Shown here in pieces: positions 12,843 to 23,427 of a stretch of DNA of 64,000 bases. How positions within the stretch are numbered: the first letter of the stretch is position 1; each line of letters begins with the position of its first letter. The DNA is taken from the NCBI GenBank assembly GCA_029168955.1, contig JAPDOI010000373.1:62001-126000 (forward strand), in the 5' to 3' direction. The notes beneath the pieces were generated by a model that was given only the letters and a program-made list of their open reading frames with translations, had not been told where the DNA came from and did no database searches. This DNA comes from Aplectana chamaeleonis (taxonomy: Eukaryota; Nematoda; Chromadorea; Rhabditida; Cosmocercidae). Both the position numbers and the translations under genes were made by a program.

Positions 12843-13054
12843 TGATGACGTCATCAAAGTGCTTGGGGCATGTGATGACGTCATCAGGACGTTGTTCCAA
12901 GTGCATAGGGAATCTGATGACGTCATCAGGAGGTCGTGCCAAGTACATAGGGCATCTGGTGACGTCATCAGGATGTCATGTAAGGTACATAGGACATTTG
13001 ATGATGTCATCAGGATGTCATGTAAAGTACATAGACCATCTTATGACGTCATCA
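12843..13054. repeat. 42-bp minisatellite with TGACGTCA palindromes
   Basis: TGATGACGTCATCA or a one-base variant occurs at 12843, 12873, 12915, 12957, 12999 and 13041. The first gap is 30 bp and the next four are exactly 42 bp. The core TGACGTCA is the classical full-site palindrome for CREB/ATF-type bZIP factors; five of six copies keep it. The unit is a multiple of three, which explains the open frames on both strands; they are not genes. The array directly follows the 145-bp satellite. Confidence 0.9.
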
Positions 13055-13200
13055 GGACGTCGTAAAGTGAGTCGCGCGTCCCTTGTAGCGTGCGGAACAA
13101 GTCGATTACTTACTGATTATCATGTTAATCCATCCTATTGGAAACATATTGAAGATTTTTCAGGGATATTACTTCGTAATATCAAGAAAAAGTGAACAAT

Positions 13201-13804
13201 TCTATCAAAAAGGTGTCTTCCAAGCGAAAGAGTTTGGTTGGCGTCAGAAACGTTTCAACAAAAAGGGAACCATAGGCAAGTACGGTGAGGAGAGTCTACA
13301 GAATTTGAACAATATTTTCTGAGACTGATTTTCTTGGCCGATACTTCTTAACAGCGGAAACAAACCATTGTGGCGTTCCACGAGGAAGAGTTCAATGGTT
13401 TTCAAAAATGGACCTCTATTCGTTGACGAGATTATAAGAAAATACTCTTATTTGATGCTGCACTTTGAGTTCGCTTCTCGTAGCAGCTGGAGCTAGCCGT
13501 CTGTGTAGGTAAAGTTGACATCATTTTCTCTTCTAATGATAACTAATTGGTTCACATAAATATGCATTTTTATCGTTGCTCGCATATTCGGAGACTATTC
13601 GGAACCCCAAAGTTCTTCCGTGTGGAACACCGCAACGGTTTGTTTCCGCTGTTAAGAAGTATCGGCCAAGAAAATCAGTCTCAGAAAGTATTGTTCAATT
13701 TTTGTAGACTCTCCTCATCCTTCTTGCCTATTGTTCCCTTTTTGTTGAAACGTTTCTGACGCCAACCAAACCTCTTTCGCTTGCAAGACCTTTTTTTGAT
13801 AGAT
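13201..13804. repeat. Foldback element with about 190-bp inverted arms
   Basis: The sequence from 13201 (TCTATCAAAAAGGTGTCTTC) to about 13390 is repeated in inverse at about 13610-13804. The spacer is about 220 bp. The arms differ by scattered substitutions and small indels. No target duplication is obvious. The short frames inside are by-products. Confidence 0.75.
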
Positions 13805-14127
13805 AAACTACTGCGTTCTCCCGTCTTCCCTGCAGCAGCAACGGTAGCTCTCGCCTGTTAGAGAGAGCAGAGCACTTTGTATTCTCAGGAATACAACAAA
13901 AGTGATGATCAAGTCCTTCTCAAGATTCATGTATTCGAGAGTGACAACCAAGTTTCCCCGTATTGACGACTTCACAAGCTTATAAAATAGCTATTCTGGG
14001 AAGAGTAGGATCGATACGTCAGCCTAAGATCACCAAAAAAATGATCTTTTTGTTCAGTAAGAATTATGTGCTCAACTAAAAGAGAAGAAAGATTACAAAT
14101 CTTTCAAAAAAACGTCATTGCGAAATC

Positions 14128-15193
14128 TTAAAGGCAGTGGTCGCGATAAAATATGGGTGTCTTCTTTTCCTCTCTGAACCCTTTTCTGGGTTTAGAGTAG
14201 TAGGAACTTCAAGAGAAAATCAAGAAAAAAACGCTGTTTCGAGCCAAATTTCAAGCCTGAACATTCTTGTCTTTTGATAATGGAGGAGCCCACTCCACAT
14301 CATCGGCATCGATGGTCTCTAATGTAAAGAACATCAGCTGGCTTGAAATTGAATTTAAATCCATGAACATCAAAGGCACAGTACACCCTCAGATATGAAT
14401 TATGAGATTTTCATGTATTTGTGAAGGAGACCCCTCCTGTATAACACGTGCCAAATGCGAGATCTCAATTCCTCCAAATAAGCGAGATATAAGCGACCAC
14501 CACAGGCCCGACCCCCTTCGCTCACCACCACAGGCCCGACCCCTGACAGATTTTCGGACTCGATAGCGGATCAATAGATGCATGAATTTCAATAATTCGT
14601 CGTTCTTCAGTCCATTGTTGGGCTATCTCCTTATCCTGACTCGCTCTTGCGCAACGATTGCGAACGAAGAGAAATACATACAGGCCTGAGACAACTCGTC
14701 CACGAAATTTTCACCCTCCAAACCTAGGCATATTCGAAGAGCCATAACTCTGTTCAAAGAGGGTCTTGGAGGATTTTGGAGATACCACTGTGATCAGCGT
14801 GTGACTCTCTCCAAGATAAGCATAAAATCTGAAAATTAATTTTTTGGGTGTCCTGTGCCTTTAAGGTTCGGACTGACCTGCTTGAATATTTATGTACTGC
14901 TCTAATCAAAAACGTTGCCTTGCTTTCATTGTTCCACTGCTTTTATTAGGTAAACTTGCATTTATTTCCTCTTCTGAATGTCAATGATTTCTGACTGCTC
15001 GGCATGAGACTGTAATCGTTTTTGGCGGCGCTGTGCACGTGTGCACGAACTGGCTTCTTTGGGCCCTAGAAACTCTTATTCAAGCCCGTTTTTCACCGCG
15101 CTACCTTCATAGATTTTCAGCTGTTTTCAATCTGAGCTTATTTTTGTAGTTTTTTTTTTGAATAAAGTTTTCAATCGTGACCACTGCCTTCAA
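14128..15193. mobile_element. TTAA-type element with nested relative
   Basis: The left end is TTAAAGGCAGTGGTCGCGAT at 14128. The right end is the inverted GTGACCACTGCCTTCAA at about 15177-15193, with one mismatch in the TTAA. The interior contains a second TTAA-type element at 14370-14864. No transposase. Confidence 0.6.
14370..14864. mobile_element. TTAA-type element nested in a relative
   Basis: The left end TCAAAGGCACAGTACACC and the right end (inverse of TTAAAGGCACAGGACACCC) are inverted copies. TTAA is intact at 14861-14864 and TCAA replaces it at 14370-14373. It is nested inside the element at 14128-15193. Confidence 0.6.
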
Positions 15194-16403
15194 GATTAAC
15201 GGGAGCCCCATTAGAGGGGGAGGGGGGTGCTTTATTTCCCCATAGCCGAGAGCGAAAATTACAGGACAATTTCCAATTACAGAACAAGAAATACGGTCTG
15301 AGGATGTGCAAAATATGGCTGCGCTGCGCGTTTTGACCCATACATGATCACCCCTTAATTTTGGTGACTCCAAACCTTGGACCGCGTGCAATGTTGCGTT
15401 ACCGTGTACCTTGACCAACCGGTGGATCATAATGTGTCGAATTGCACATCATCTGATCGCGTTTTGCTTTATGAATCTAAAGTATAGAGGTTAATGCTTT
15501 TTATGCTGTAGCCAAATTTTTGCTTTCAAAACTCTTCGTTTCGAAGCGCTGCACGAAAGATCTTGGATCACGCTGAAGTTGAACGCCATGACGCTCGAAA
15601 CTCTTCCTTGAAAGTACTATGGACAATAGGCTACGCATCAGGCGACACGTGTTAATCGTGATGGGACCACTTGGTCCGGCACGATGCACCCTTCTCCCAG
15701 CGGGATTATCACGTGTTGCAATATGCAAAAGCCATAGTCGGCATGAGCGAACCGGAATTTAGCTCGGAGAACGATAGTGGAGTTAATCGTGCCACAAAAC
15801 CGAACCAGACCTGCATGCGTTTTCTAAAAGTCAGAATTCTGCAGAATTGAAACAATGCAGGCAGCGGAGCGCTCCAATTGACCAGCAACTTGCCGCACAC
15901 TTTGTCTGCTGACGTAGCGAGTCCGGCTCACTGCTGTTCCTCTCGAAGGAAGGCGGAACCGCATGTCATGATTGGATATTGACAACTCAATATCAAGCGT
16001 GAAATGAAAGCCTTTTCAGAGAAATCCTTGGAGAAGAGCACGATTCTGCAAGTGTTCGTATATTAATGGAACGGTCGAAAAACATGTTCAGGTCCCGTAG
16101 GTGCGTAAAATATGGGCAAGAAGGCCAACCATAAACGAAGCTACGGTTTTTAGGGTCGTGGAAAACAGTGGTAGCATTTATGTAGCTCAGAAATTGCTGC
16201 GACTTTCAGAAACCTCAATTCCAGGGTTGTTCGTATATTTACAGAACGGAGTGTATCATAGAACGCGGAAAAAGTCGCGCTGCCGGCGAGTATGTCCCCG
16301 ATCCTTATTGCCACCACGGCGGCATCTGCCGCATTTTGACGTATCGATACCAGTTTCAAACGCGGATCGATCGCCGATCTGGGCCTTTCCCAAGCATTCT
16401 CAT
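15194..16403. other. No gene recognised
   Basis: Only short overlapping frames are present. I see no conserved domain, RNA gene or element end with a matching partner. Confidence 0.45.
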
Positions 16404-17015
16404 CAAGGATGTGCGGAAATTTTTTTTTGGGAACAGAAAACAGATAATCGAGTGCGACGGAAAACAGAAAAATCTCAAAAAATGGGCAGAAAAAAAGAAA
16501 ATTTTAAAAAATCAATAAGAAGTGTTCAGCGTACACTATAGTAGTTTTTTTCACAGCATTGAATTTTATACATTTTTTGGTTATAAATGGTTATTAGGGC
16601 AAATTCCAAAGCCGAACAAATGGTCAGACTGATAAGTGCGGACGCCCAAAAGCACACATTATCAGCGCGGAGACAACAGGTTTTCCTCTAACCATCCTTT
16701 CCCCAAAAATAGCAGTTAGATTTCTCTATTAGAAGCTGAATATGTATAATATGTGTAAGAATTACGTAGATACAGTGGCAGCGAATTCGCCCTTCCCTGG
16801 TTTACACATTTTGACACTGATGTTGGGATTACTGCTGATTTGAACACTGTACTACTCTTTAGTAACGCGCGGCTGTCCGAGTATAAATGATCTGACGCGC
16901 CGCTCGCTCCACCGCAGTGGGATCGCTCGTACCTCTGTGGGAGTTTTATCATCTGTCTCATAGGCTCACCATCAATTTGATTGCGCTCCATCATATTTGA
17001 ATTCCATCCTGCGTT

Positions 17016-18392
17016 CTCAGGCCGGTGTAGTACCAGAAAATTACCAGAAATTTCCCAGAGATCAGTGGTAAATGTGCAATTACCACTCGATTACGGACAT
17101 TTCACCAGAGATTTCACCCTAATCTCTGTTGTTGAAAAGTTCTGCCAGATTACGAGAAAGTTACCACTAAATTTCTCCTTGATTTTCCGGAATCCTCCCG
17201 TATTCTGTCAGAAAAATGGCGATTTCTGACAGAATGCGAAATACGGCTTTAGCATCCGAATTGGAGGTTTTGGGGTCAGTAAGGATGAATTCTACATCAA
17301 GACTCTTTCGGGACTCAGGAAGAATGGTGGGGCGCGGCTTACACTCTAGGAAACTCCTGAGCGAAACGGTTGGGGAATACGAGTGAACGCGGAAGTATCT
17401 CAGTGATCCATATAGCGCGTGGTGTGCTTGACCAAAGTACGCGTACGCAAGTGCGCTCTCCTCCCCTTCACACACGTGCGCACGCAAGCGCGTGCACACC
17501 TATATGTATGCGCCCTCACGCGCTCCCAGAAACTGACATTTACGCACGCTCATTTAAACACGCTGTATATGCGTGTATACGTGCTCATACTCTCCAGTTC
17601 GAAGTCGATTTTACTCGGGCCCGTTACGAGCGTGTGATCGCGTATGATGCTTTTCCTTATTCCTCACACCACAGGGTGTGAGGAAATCTTGGTAAAATCT
17701 TGGTAGATGAATTTAATAGATGAATCTTGTTTGCTCACCCCCTGAATTCAGGGGGCTCAGGTACTCAGGGCGACGGCCGGCGCACCACATCTCGAGGGTG
17801 CCGCCAGCGGCAAACCAGGCTGCACGACGCACACGCTGCGCGGATATTGGCTCGCCCGCGAGCCACAAAACACGCCAAGCCATCTTCAATTCGGTCGGTT
17901 GAAAAGACAATTGATAATGGTCACGAATGATCACGTCGTACGTGCTTATCACGTGCACAGCCGGTATAAAAGGTGTCTCATCTCACTAGAGTACTCATTC
18001 GGCTTTCGAATGCCGGCCCTGGAAGGTGACTTCGAGTCACTCTCCGGAGGCCAGCATATTTTTGACTGCTGAGGGGATAGGGGTATCCCCACGGCTGGGG
18101 GAAGGGGGGTTGCGGCTTTCGCCGCGATCCGCGGGGAGGGTGGTTCTTCACCGCAGACTGCGGCGGACCGCGTAGTCTGGCAGAATTTTGCGTACTGTCC
18201 CGACCAGATTTCGGAAAAATTCTGGCAGATTGCGAAAAAATTCTGACAGATTTCGGAAAAATTCTGCCAGAAAACGAGAAAAATCTGCCAGAAAACGGTA
18301 AAATTACCACCAGAGGAGGGCAAAATCGTTCCGTAATCTGGCAGAATTTTCCCGTAATCTGTCAGAATTTTCCCATAATACTCCGGCCTGAG
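17016..18392 (+). mobile_element. CTCAGGCCGG-ended TIR element, first of inverted pair
   Basis: It begins CTCAGGCCGG at 17016 and ends CCGGCCTGAG at 18392, flanked by TT on both sides. Subterminal zones are rich in variants of TCTGGCAGAATTTTCCCGTA and TACCAGAAA. The interior 17713-18180 recurs in inverse in the neighbour at 18432-19990. There is no transposase ORF. Confidence 0.6.
17965..18101 (+). promoter_or_regulatory. TATA-box module with structured downstream segment (copy 1)
   Basis: TATAAAAG at 17965 is followed by a segment that can form several hairpins: one around CATTCGG/GAATGCCGG, one GGTGACTTCGAGTCAC and one GGGGATAGGGGTATCCCC. An ATTTTTG run lies between the last two. Three other copies keep the same order (18735-18875 minus, 29395-29530 minus, 50026-50199 plus). 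It may be the promoter and leader of a retroelement or a small RNA unit; I cannot decide which. Confidence 0.4.
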
Positions 18393-18734
18393 TTGCAATG
18401 AGTTAAAATACGCACTCAGAATTTGTGTGTACTCAGGCCGGACCATTACGGGAAAATTCTGAAAGATTACGAAAAAAATCTGTCAGATTACAAGAAGATG
18501 TTGCCCTCCTCTGACAGAATTCTCCCCTATTCTGGCAGAATTCTCTCGTTATCTGGCGGAATTCTCTGGGAGTCTGGTAGAATTTTCTCGTTTTCTGGCA
18601 GATTTTTTCCGAAATCTGTCAGAATTTTTCCGTACTCTGGTCGAGATAGTACGGAAAATTTTGTCAGATTACGCTGTCCGCCGCAGTCTGCGGTGAAGAA
18701 CCACCCCCCCCCGCGGATCGCGGCGAAAGCCGCC

Positions 18735-18875
18735 CCCCCCCCCAGCCGTGGGGATACCCCTATCCCCTCAGCAGTCAAAAATATGCTGGCCTCCGGAGAG
18801 TGACTCGTAGTCACCTTCCAGGGCCGGCATTGGAATGCCGAATGAGTACTCTAGTGAGATGAGGCACCTTTTATA
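18735..18875 (-). promoter_or_regulatory. TATA-box module (copy 2)
   Basis: This is a near-identical minus-strand copy of 17965-18101, with TATAAAAG at 18875-18868. GGTGACTACGAGTCAC replaces GGTGACTTCGAGTCAC, so the stem is kept and only the loop changes. The ATTTTTG run and the GGGGAT/ATCCCC hairpin are unchanged. Confidence 0.4.
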
Positions 18876-19399
18876 CCGGCTGTGCACGTGATAAGCACGT
18901 TACGACGTGATCATTCGTAACCATTATCAATTGTCTTTCCAACCGGCCGAATTGAAGATGGCGAGGCGTGTTTTGTGGCTCGCGGGCGAGCCAATATCCG
19001 CGCTGCGTGTGCGTCGCATGGGGTGGTCGTCTTGTGGCGCCAGACAGTGAGAAGGGCGGGCAGATCAGTGGAAAGGGCTGGACAGCGCTAATGATTCCAA
19101 AATAAACCTCAACCAATAGGTGTCTTTCCCACTAATCTGCCCGCCCTCCTCACAGTCTTGCGCCACGAGACGACCACCCCGTCGCATGCAGCATGGTTCG
19201 CCGCTGGCCGGCACCCTCGAAATGTGGGGCGCCGGCCGTCGCCCTGAGTACCTGAGCCCCCTGAATCCAGGGGGTGAGCAACCAAGATTCATCCATTGAA
19301 TTCATCTACCAAGATTCAGCAATAGATCTAGTGGTTACCTGAGCCTATGAGTGACAGCTGACCCTGGATCCTAAAAAGTTTTGCTTGTGCGAATGCATC

Positions 19400-19735
19400 T
19401 CAATTCAGCCATCAGCGCTTGGCGCACTCATACGAGGGTCCCGCCCACTTCTCTCGGCGCTTGGTGCACTTCGACGTAGGTCCCGCACACTTACTGCGGC
19501 GCTCTGCGCACTCCCACTTGGGTCGCACACGCTTTTCCCAGCGCTTGGCGCACTCATACGAGGGTCCCGCCCACTTCTCTCGGCGATTGGCGCACTTCCA
19601 CGTAGGTCCCGCACACTTTTCCCGGCGATTCGCGCACTTCAACTTGGGTCCCGCACACTTCTCTCATCGCTTGGCGCACTTCCACGTGGGTCCCGCACAC
19701 GTTCCTGCTCACTACCATATGGGTTCTGCACACTT
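19400..19735. repeat. 39-bp tandem repeat
   Basis: About eight units of 39 bp are built around GCGCACTTCCACGTAGGTCC and CCGCACACTTTTC. The unit length is a multiple of three, so every frame stays open on both strands and translates as a 13-residue repeat (RLAHFHVGPAHFS in one frame). That is a consequence of the repeat, not evidence for a protein. Confidence 0.8.
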
Positions 19736-20119
19736 TCGCTGCTCTTGTTGAAGTCTTTAGCCTTTTTATAGTCTGTCAGAATTCGTCAACTTTCTGATGG
19801 ATTACGGGAGGTGACCGGTAAATTACGGAGGAATGTTGTGGTAACTCTCTGGTAATCTGGCAGAAATATGTCAACACCAGAGATCAGGGCGAATTCTCTG
19901 GCAAAATTTCCGTAATCTGGCAGTAATTGCAGATTTACCACTGATTGCCCGGAGAACTCTGGTAAATTTCTGGTACAGCCCCGGCCTGAGTATGGAACAG
20001 TTGGGGCCCAGCTTTTCCCCGCTCCACTAAAGAGGTGGCGCTCATATTCATAGTATCTGCCCACGTGTAGAATGTAATTATACTTGGACGCCGCGCCAGC
20101 GCGCTATGAATAGCGGGCA

Positions 20120-20576
20120 TGAAAAGTAGTGTTCGCAATAAATTTCACTTCCAATATCTCCACGGTTTACAGAAAGTCCGGTGCCCTATTTAGCGAAGCA
20201 CGCTTGAAAAGGACGCGAAAGTCGCGCTTTTGAGCATAGCTATGTAGGTCCTCTCTTGTTTACGTTGATTTTTGAGAGTGGAGGAATTGACCGCTATAAA
20301 GAATGATAGCATTCCATGCAATCAAGCAATAAGCTCACTTATCAGCACTTTGACTTAATCATTCCTGTAATCTGAGTCTTCGTTTGTTCATATCGAGGGG
20401 GCGGATCTGGAACATGGGCGGTTCTGGTACACCAGAACGCTTGCTCGGAGCCGTTATTTTGTCACTCCTGGCTCGTTTTCTCCCGTTCTTTCAACTCTGG
20501 GAGCCTAGGGTCCTTCTCGCCTATCATTTCACTGCGAAAAGTCACCGATGATATTCATCGCGAACGCTGCCTTTAA
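20120..20576. mobile_element. TTAA-type element with decayed left end
   Basis: The right end GCGAACGCTGCCTTTAA closes at 20573-20576. The left end (TGAAAAGTAGTGTTCGCAAT) is a degenerate form of TTAAAGGCAGTGTTCGC. The body matches 22973-23427 along its length. Its right TTAA is shared with the next element. Confidence 0.6.
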
Positions 20577-21313
20577 AGGCACAATCCAACCTCAGGGGTA
20601 AAATTTGATGTTATGGTCGGCCCACCGCGTATAGCGACCCTGCCAAGTGCGAGATCTCAATCCGATCAAATAAGTGAGAAACTACGAGGAAAAAATAGGC
20701 CCCACCCTCGATACCCTAAAAGCTTAATCAAGCATTTCGCCCGGAATAGAGAACCAAAACTTTTCCAAACGGTAAAATTAGTCTGCGTGGTGATGCTCAA
20801 AGGTAGATTGTATAGTCTACAGCAATGGAAGTAGGACCTGGTGAGGTTGCGGATTCTTCCTAACATACTATAGTCTGATTGTGTTATCACTCATTTTTTC
20901 GAAATAGCTGAAATCGTTTGATGAGTTTTGCTTCCACTCTCACATTTTCACCTGTATTCATTGCTTCTACAAATGAGGTCGTGTTGGTGAAAACACAGAC
21001 TCACCGATCTATCACAACTGTTTCGGAAAAATGAGTGATACCACCGACAAACTACCGTATGTTAGGACGAGTCCGCAACCTCACCAGGTCCTACTTCCAT
21101 TGCTGTAGACTATACAGTAGCAGAGCTTTTGGTACCCTCCCCGGTGCGGTGTGCGCGGTTAGGCTTTTGGGGTATTGTGGGCGGGGCCGACTTTTTCCCT
21201 GTAGTTTCTCACTTATTTGAGCGAATTGAGATCTCGCGCTTGGCAGAGTTGTTATGCTCGCTGGACGGACTATAATATCAAATTCTACCCCTGGAGTTGG
21301 ACCGTGCCTTTAA
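20573..21313. mobile_element. TTAA-type foldback element
   Basis: The left end TTAAAGGCACAATCCAACC and the inverted right end (TTAAAGGCACGGTCCAACT read from 21313) are long matching termini. The two halves are inverted copies over most of their length; for example CCGCAACCTCACCAGGTCC at about 21070 is mirrored at about 20845. The whole unit can fold into one hairpin. It shares TTAA with both neighbours. Confidence 0.8.
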
Positions 21314-21968
21314 AGGCAGCATACACGCTCGTAAGCATAGTCGAGATAACAGCATAGATTGGTCCGCACGGCCCGTACTATGTCATCAACGACGTTTGAA
21401 GCGCTGAAACTGTCCAGGATGACAGTATTTGACAATGTTTGAGCAATCTTGCCTTCCACGCCCGTATTTTCACACCCCTTCGAGTAACAGAATGAGAATC
21501 GATACTTGTGATGACGTGTGATAATTGAGAGTGATAGCACTATGAAATGGGAGTGCACGAGAGAAATAGCTTGGTTTACTTGAGTATAACATGTCTGAAT
21601 ACCTAATGACTCTCGCCCACTTTCGAGAATGCCGCTCTAGTTTGGCTGACCTCTTGAAATGGAGGATTTTATCAGTGCACAAACATGTTATACTCAAGTA
21701 AACCAAGCTATTTCTCTCGTGCACTCCCATTTGATAGTGCTATCACTCTCAATTATCACACGTTTTCACAAGTATCGATTCTCATTCTGTTACTCGAAGG
21801 GGTGTGAAAATACGGGCGTGGAAGGCAAGGTTGCTCAAACATTGTCAAATATTGTCATCCTGGACAGTTTTCAGCGCTTTAAACGTCGTTGACGACATAG
21901 TACGGGCCGTGCGGACCTATCTATGCTGTTATCTCGACTATGCTTACGAGCGTGTATGCTGCCTTTAA
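21310..21968. mobile_element. TTAA-type long palindrome
   Basis: It starts TTAAAGGCAGCATACACGC and ends with the exact inverse into TTAA at 21965-21968. The arms are about 300 bp each and highly similar, with a short spacer near 21600-21660. It is the intact relative of the split element at 4800-8605. The left TTAA is the right TTAA of the preceding element. Confidence 0.85.
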
Positions 21969-22194
21969 GTAGTACTAATGGCTCATTATTGTCAGTATAC
22001 ATACAATAACACTATAGTTTTGGCATCACCTGACTGCATCGCATACCTTCTGAAGGATTCATGAACAGCAATCCTCTGGGTAATGGTAACCACTATAAGG
22101 TAACGATAAAGGCTCGGTTCCTTGATTCTCTATTGGGTAGCGCAGCTCATTATTCGTCGTATTCGTAGAGGCTTAAATGCTTTTTGGAACTATT

Positions 22195-22345
22195 TAATGG
22201 TTTTCCAGTCAGTGCGTTCGTCTCCCCACGTGGATCTGGTACCAATTAAGGGACCTCGGAGGGATAGTACGTTTGGCTGACCTTGAGCTAGGATCGAATC
22301 CGACCGTGCACTGCGAGCAGCAGCGCCTCCTGCCACCACGCCACA
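22195..22345 (-). repeat. Possible tRNA-derived SINE-like head
   Basis: On the minus strand, GTGGCGTGGTGGCAGGAGG resembles a Pol III A box and GGTCGGATTCGATCC, about 45 bp further on, resembles a B box. A non-tRNA tail follows. The segment does not fold as a proper tRNA (no anticodon arm I can place), so a SINE-like repeat is more likely than a tRNA gene. Confidence 0.3.
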
Positions 22346-22972
22346 AGCGCTAGGAAAGATAACCAGCATAGCAAAGTTAAAAGTGTTTGGTGTGGGAGAA
22401 CTTCATAGAACCCAGCTTACATGGATCGCCTGTAGCCCCAAGGGCAATCCTGCTAACAACCGCGGTTTTTTCTGTTTTCCGCCAATTTTTACAGAAAACA
22501 GAAAAATGGCCAAAAATGTGCAGAAAACAGAAAATCCCGCACATCCCTGATTCTCTGGTACAAAAAAGTCATTTGTCAACTTCCACCTTGTTTTCTATTA
22601 CTCATAAACATAGGTAGTGCAGGAACTCAAAAAGCGTCATTTGCCGCGGCGGCAAGCATAAAAAGGACGTAATCACTAGACTAGATTTTCCAATGGAGCT
22701 ACAGCTTCTGTTGATAGCTGTTTTTTTTTGAAGTATCACTACTGTCCGTATTCGCTACCGCGCGCGCATCAACTCGAGTTAAGTCCAATATGTATGTAAC
22801 CGGCCAAAGCGCCGCTTGCGCTCTGCCCAAAAACCAAGTGGCTTCTCTGAACACATTAAATCCCTCACGGTTACGAAAAAAGGCCAAAGCGCCGCTTCGC
22901 ACTAGCAGAACAAAAAACTTTCTGTTTCAAAGCGACATTTAAACACCAGAAAAGGTGGGATGGTGGTGGGTA

Positions 22973-23427
22973 TTAAAGGCAGTGTTCACGATAAATTTCA
23001 CTTCCGATATCTCTACGGTTTACGGAATATCTGGTGCCCTATATAGCAAGGCATGCTTAAAAAGGACACGAAAGACGCGTTTTGGAGCCAAAATTGGCCC
23101 TGCCTTGTTTACGTTGATTCTGGAGCGCGGAGGAATTGACCGCTATGAAGGATGATGACTATCAGTGCAATCAAGCGATCCGCTCACTTATCAGCACTTC
23201 CTTGACTTGATCATTCCTGTAATCTGAGTCTTCATTTGTTCTTTTCGAGGGGCGGATCTGGGGCACGAGGCGTGTCTGGGGCACCAAACGCTTGTTTTCA
23301 GCCGTTGTTCTGCCGCTCCTGGCTCGTTTTCTACCGTTCTTTCGACACTGAGAGACTAGAATCCTTCTCGCCTATCATTTCTCTGTGGAAAGTCAAAGAG
23401 GATGAATATCGTGAACAGTGCCTTTAA
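22973..23427. mobile_element. TTAA-type element
   Basis: The left end is TTAAAGGCAGTGTTCACGAT and the right end the inverse, closing in TTAA at 23424-23427. It is 455 bp with no ORF of note. It is homologous to 20120-20576 and, in inverse, to 1833-2095. Confidence 0.75.

Larger units (their letters stand above)
18432..19990 (-). mobile_element. CTCAGGCCGG-ended TIR element, second of inverted pair
   Basis: CTCAGGCCGG begins at 18432 and CCGGCCTGAG ends at 19990, with TA on both sides (18430-18431 and 19991-19992). The end near 18432 matches the right end of the first copy, and the end at 19990 matches its left end. The two copies are therefore inverted, 39 bp apart. This copy also contains a 39-bp tandem repeat (19400-19735). 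No transposase. Confidence 0.65.
16404..22549. mobile_element. h4: possible large hAT-type element holding other insertions
   Basis: The left end CAAGGATGTGCGG (16404) is one base off the hAT terminus seen in h1. The right end CCGCACATCCCTG finishes at 22549. Flanks are ATTCTCAT and ATTCTCTG, matching 6 of 8. Both ends have subterminal GAAAACAGAAAAA-type repeats, which supports pairing them. If so, the elements at 17016-18392, 18432-19990, 20120-21968 and the SINE-like unit all inserted within it. The imperfect duplication and the 6.1-kb separation leave room for two unrelated broken elements. Confidence 0.45.

Noticed and set aside
12762..13195. Overlapping frames on both strands with repeated TSS/DDVIR segments
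   Set aside because: They are produced by the 42-bp minisatellite, whose unit is a multiple of three.
19385..19771. 128-codon and overlapping frames with 13-residue repeats
   Set aside because: They are an artefact of the 39-bp tandem repeat, open in several frames on both strands.
22195..22345. tRNA gene
   Set aside because: A- and B-box-like motifs are present but no cloverleaf with an anticodon arm can be drawn; kept only as a weak SINE-like repeat.
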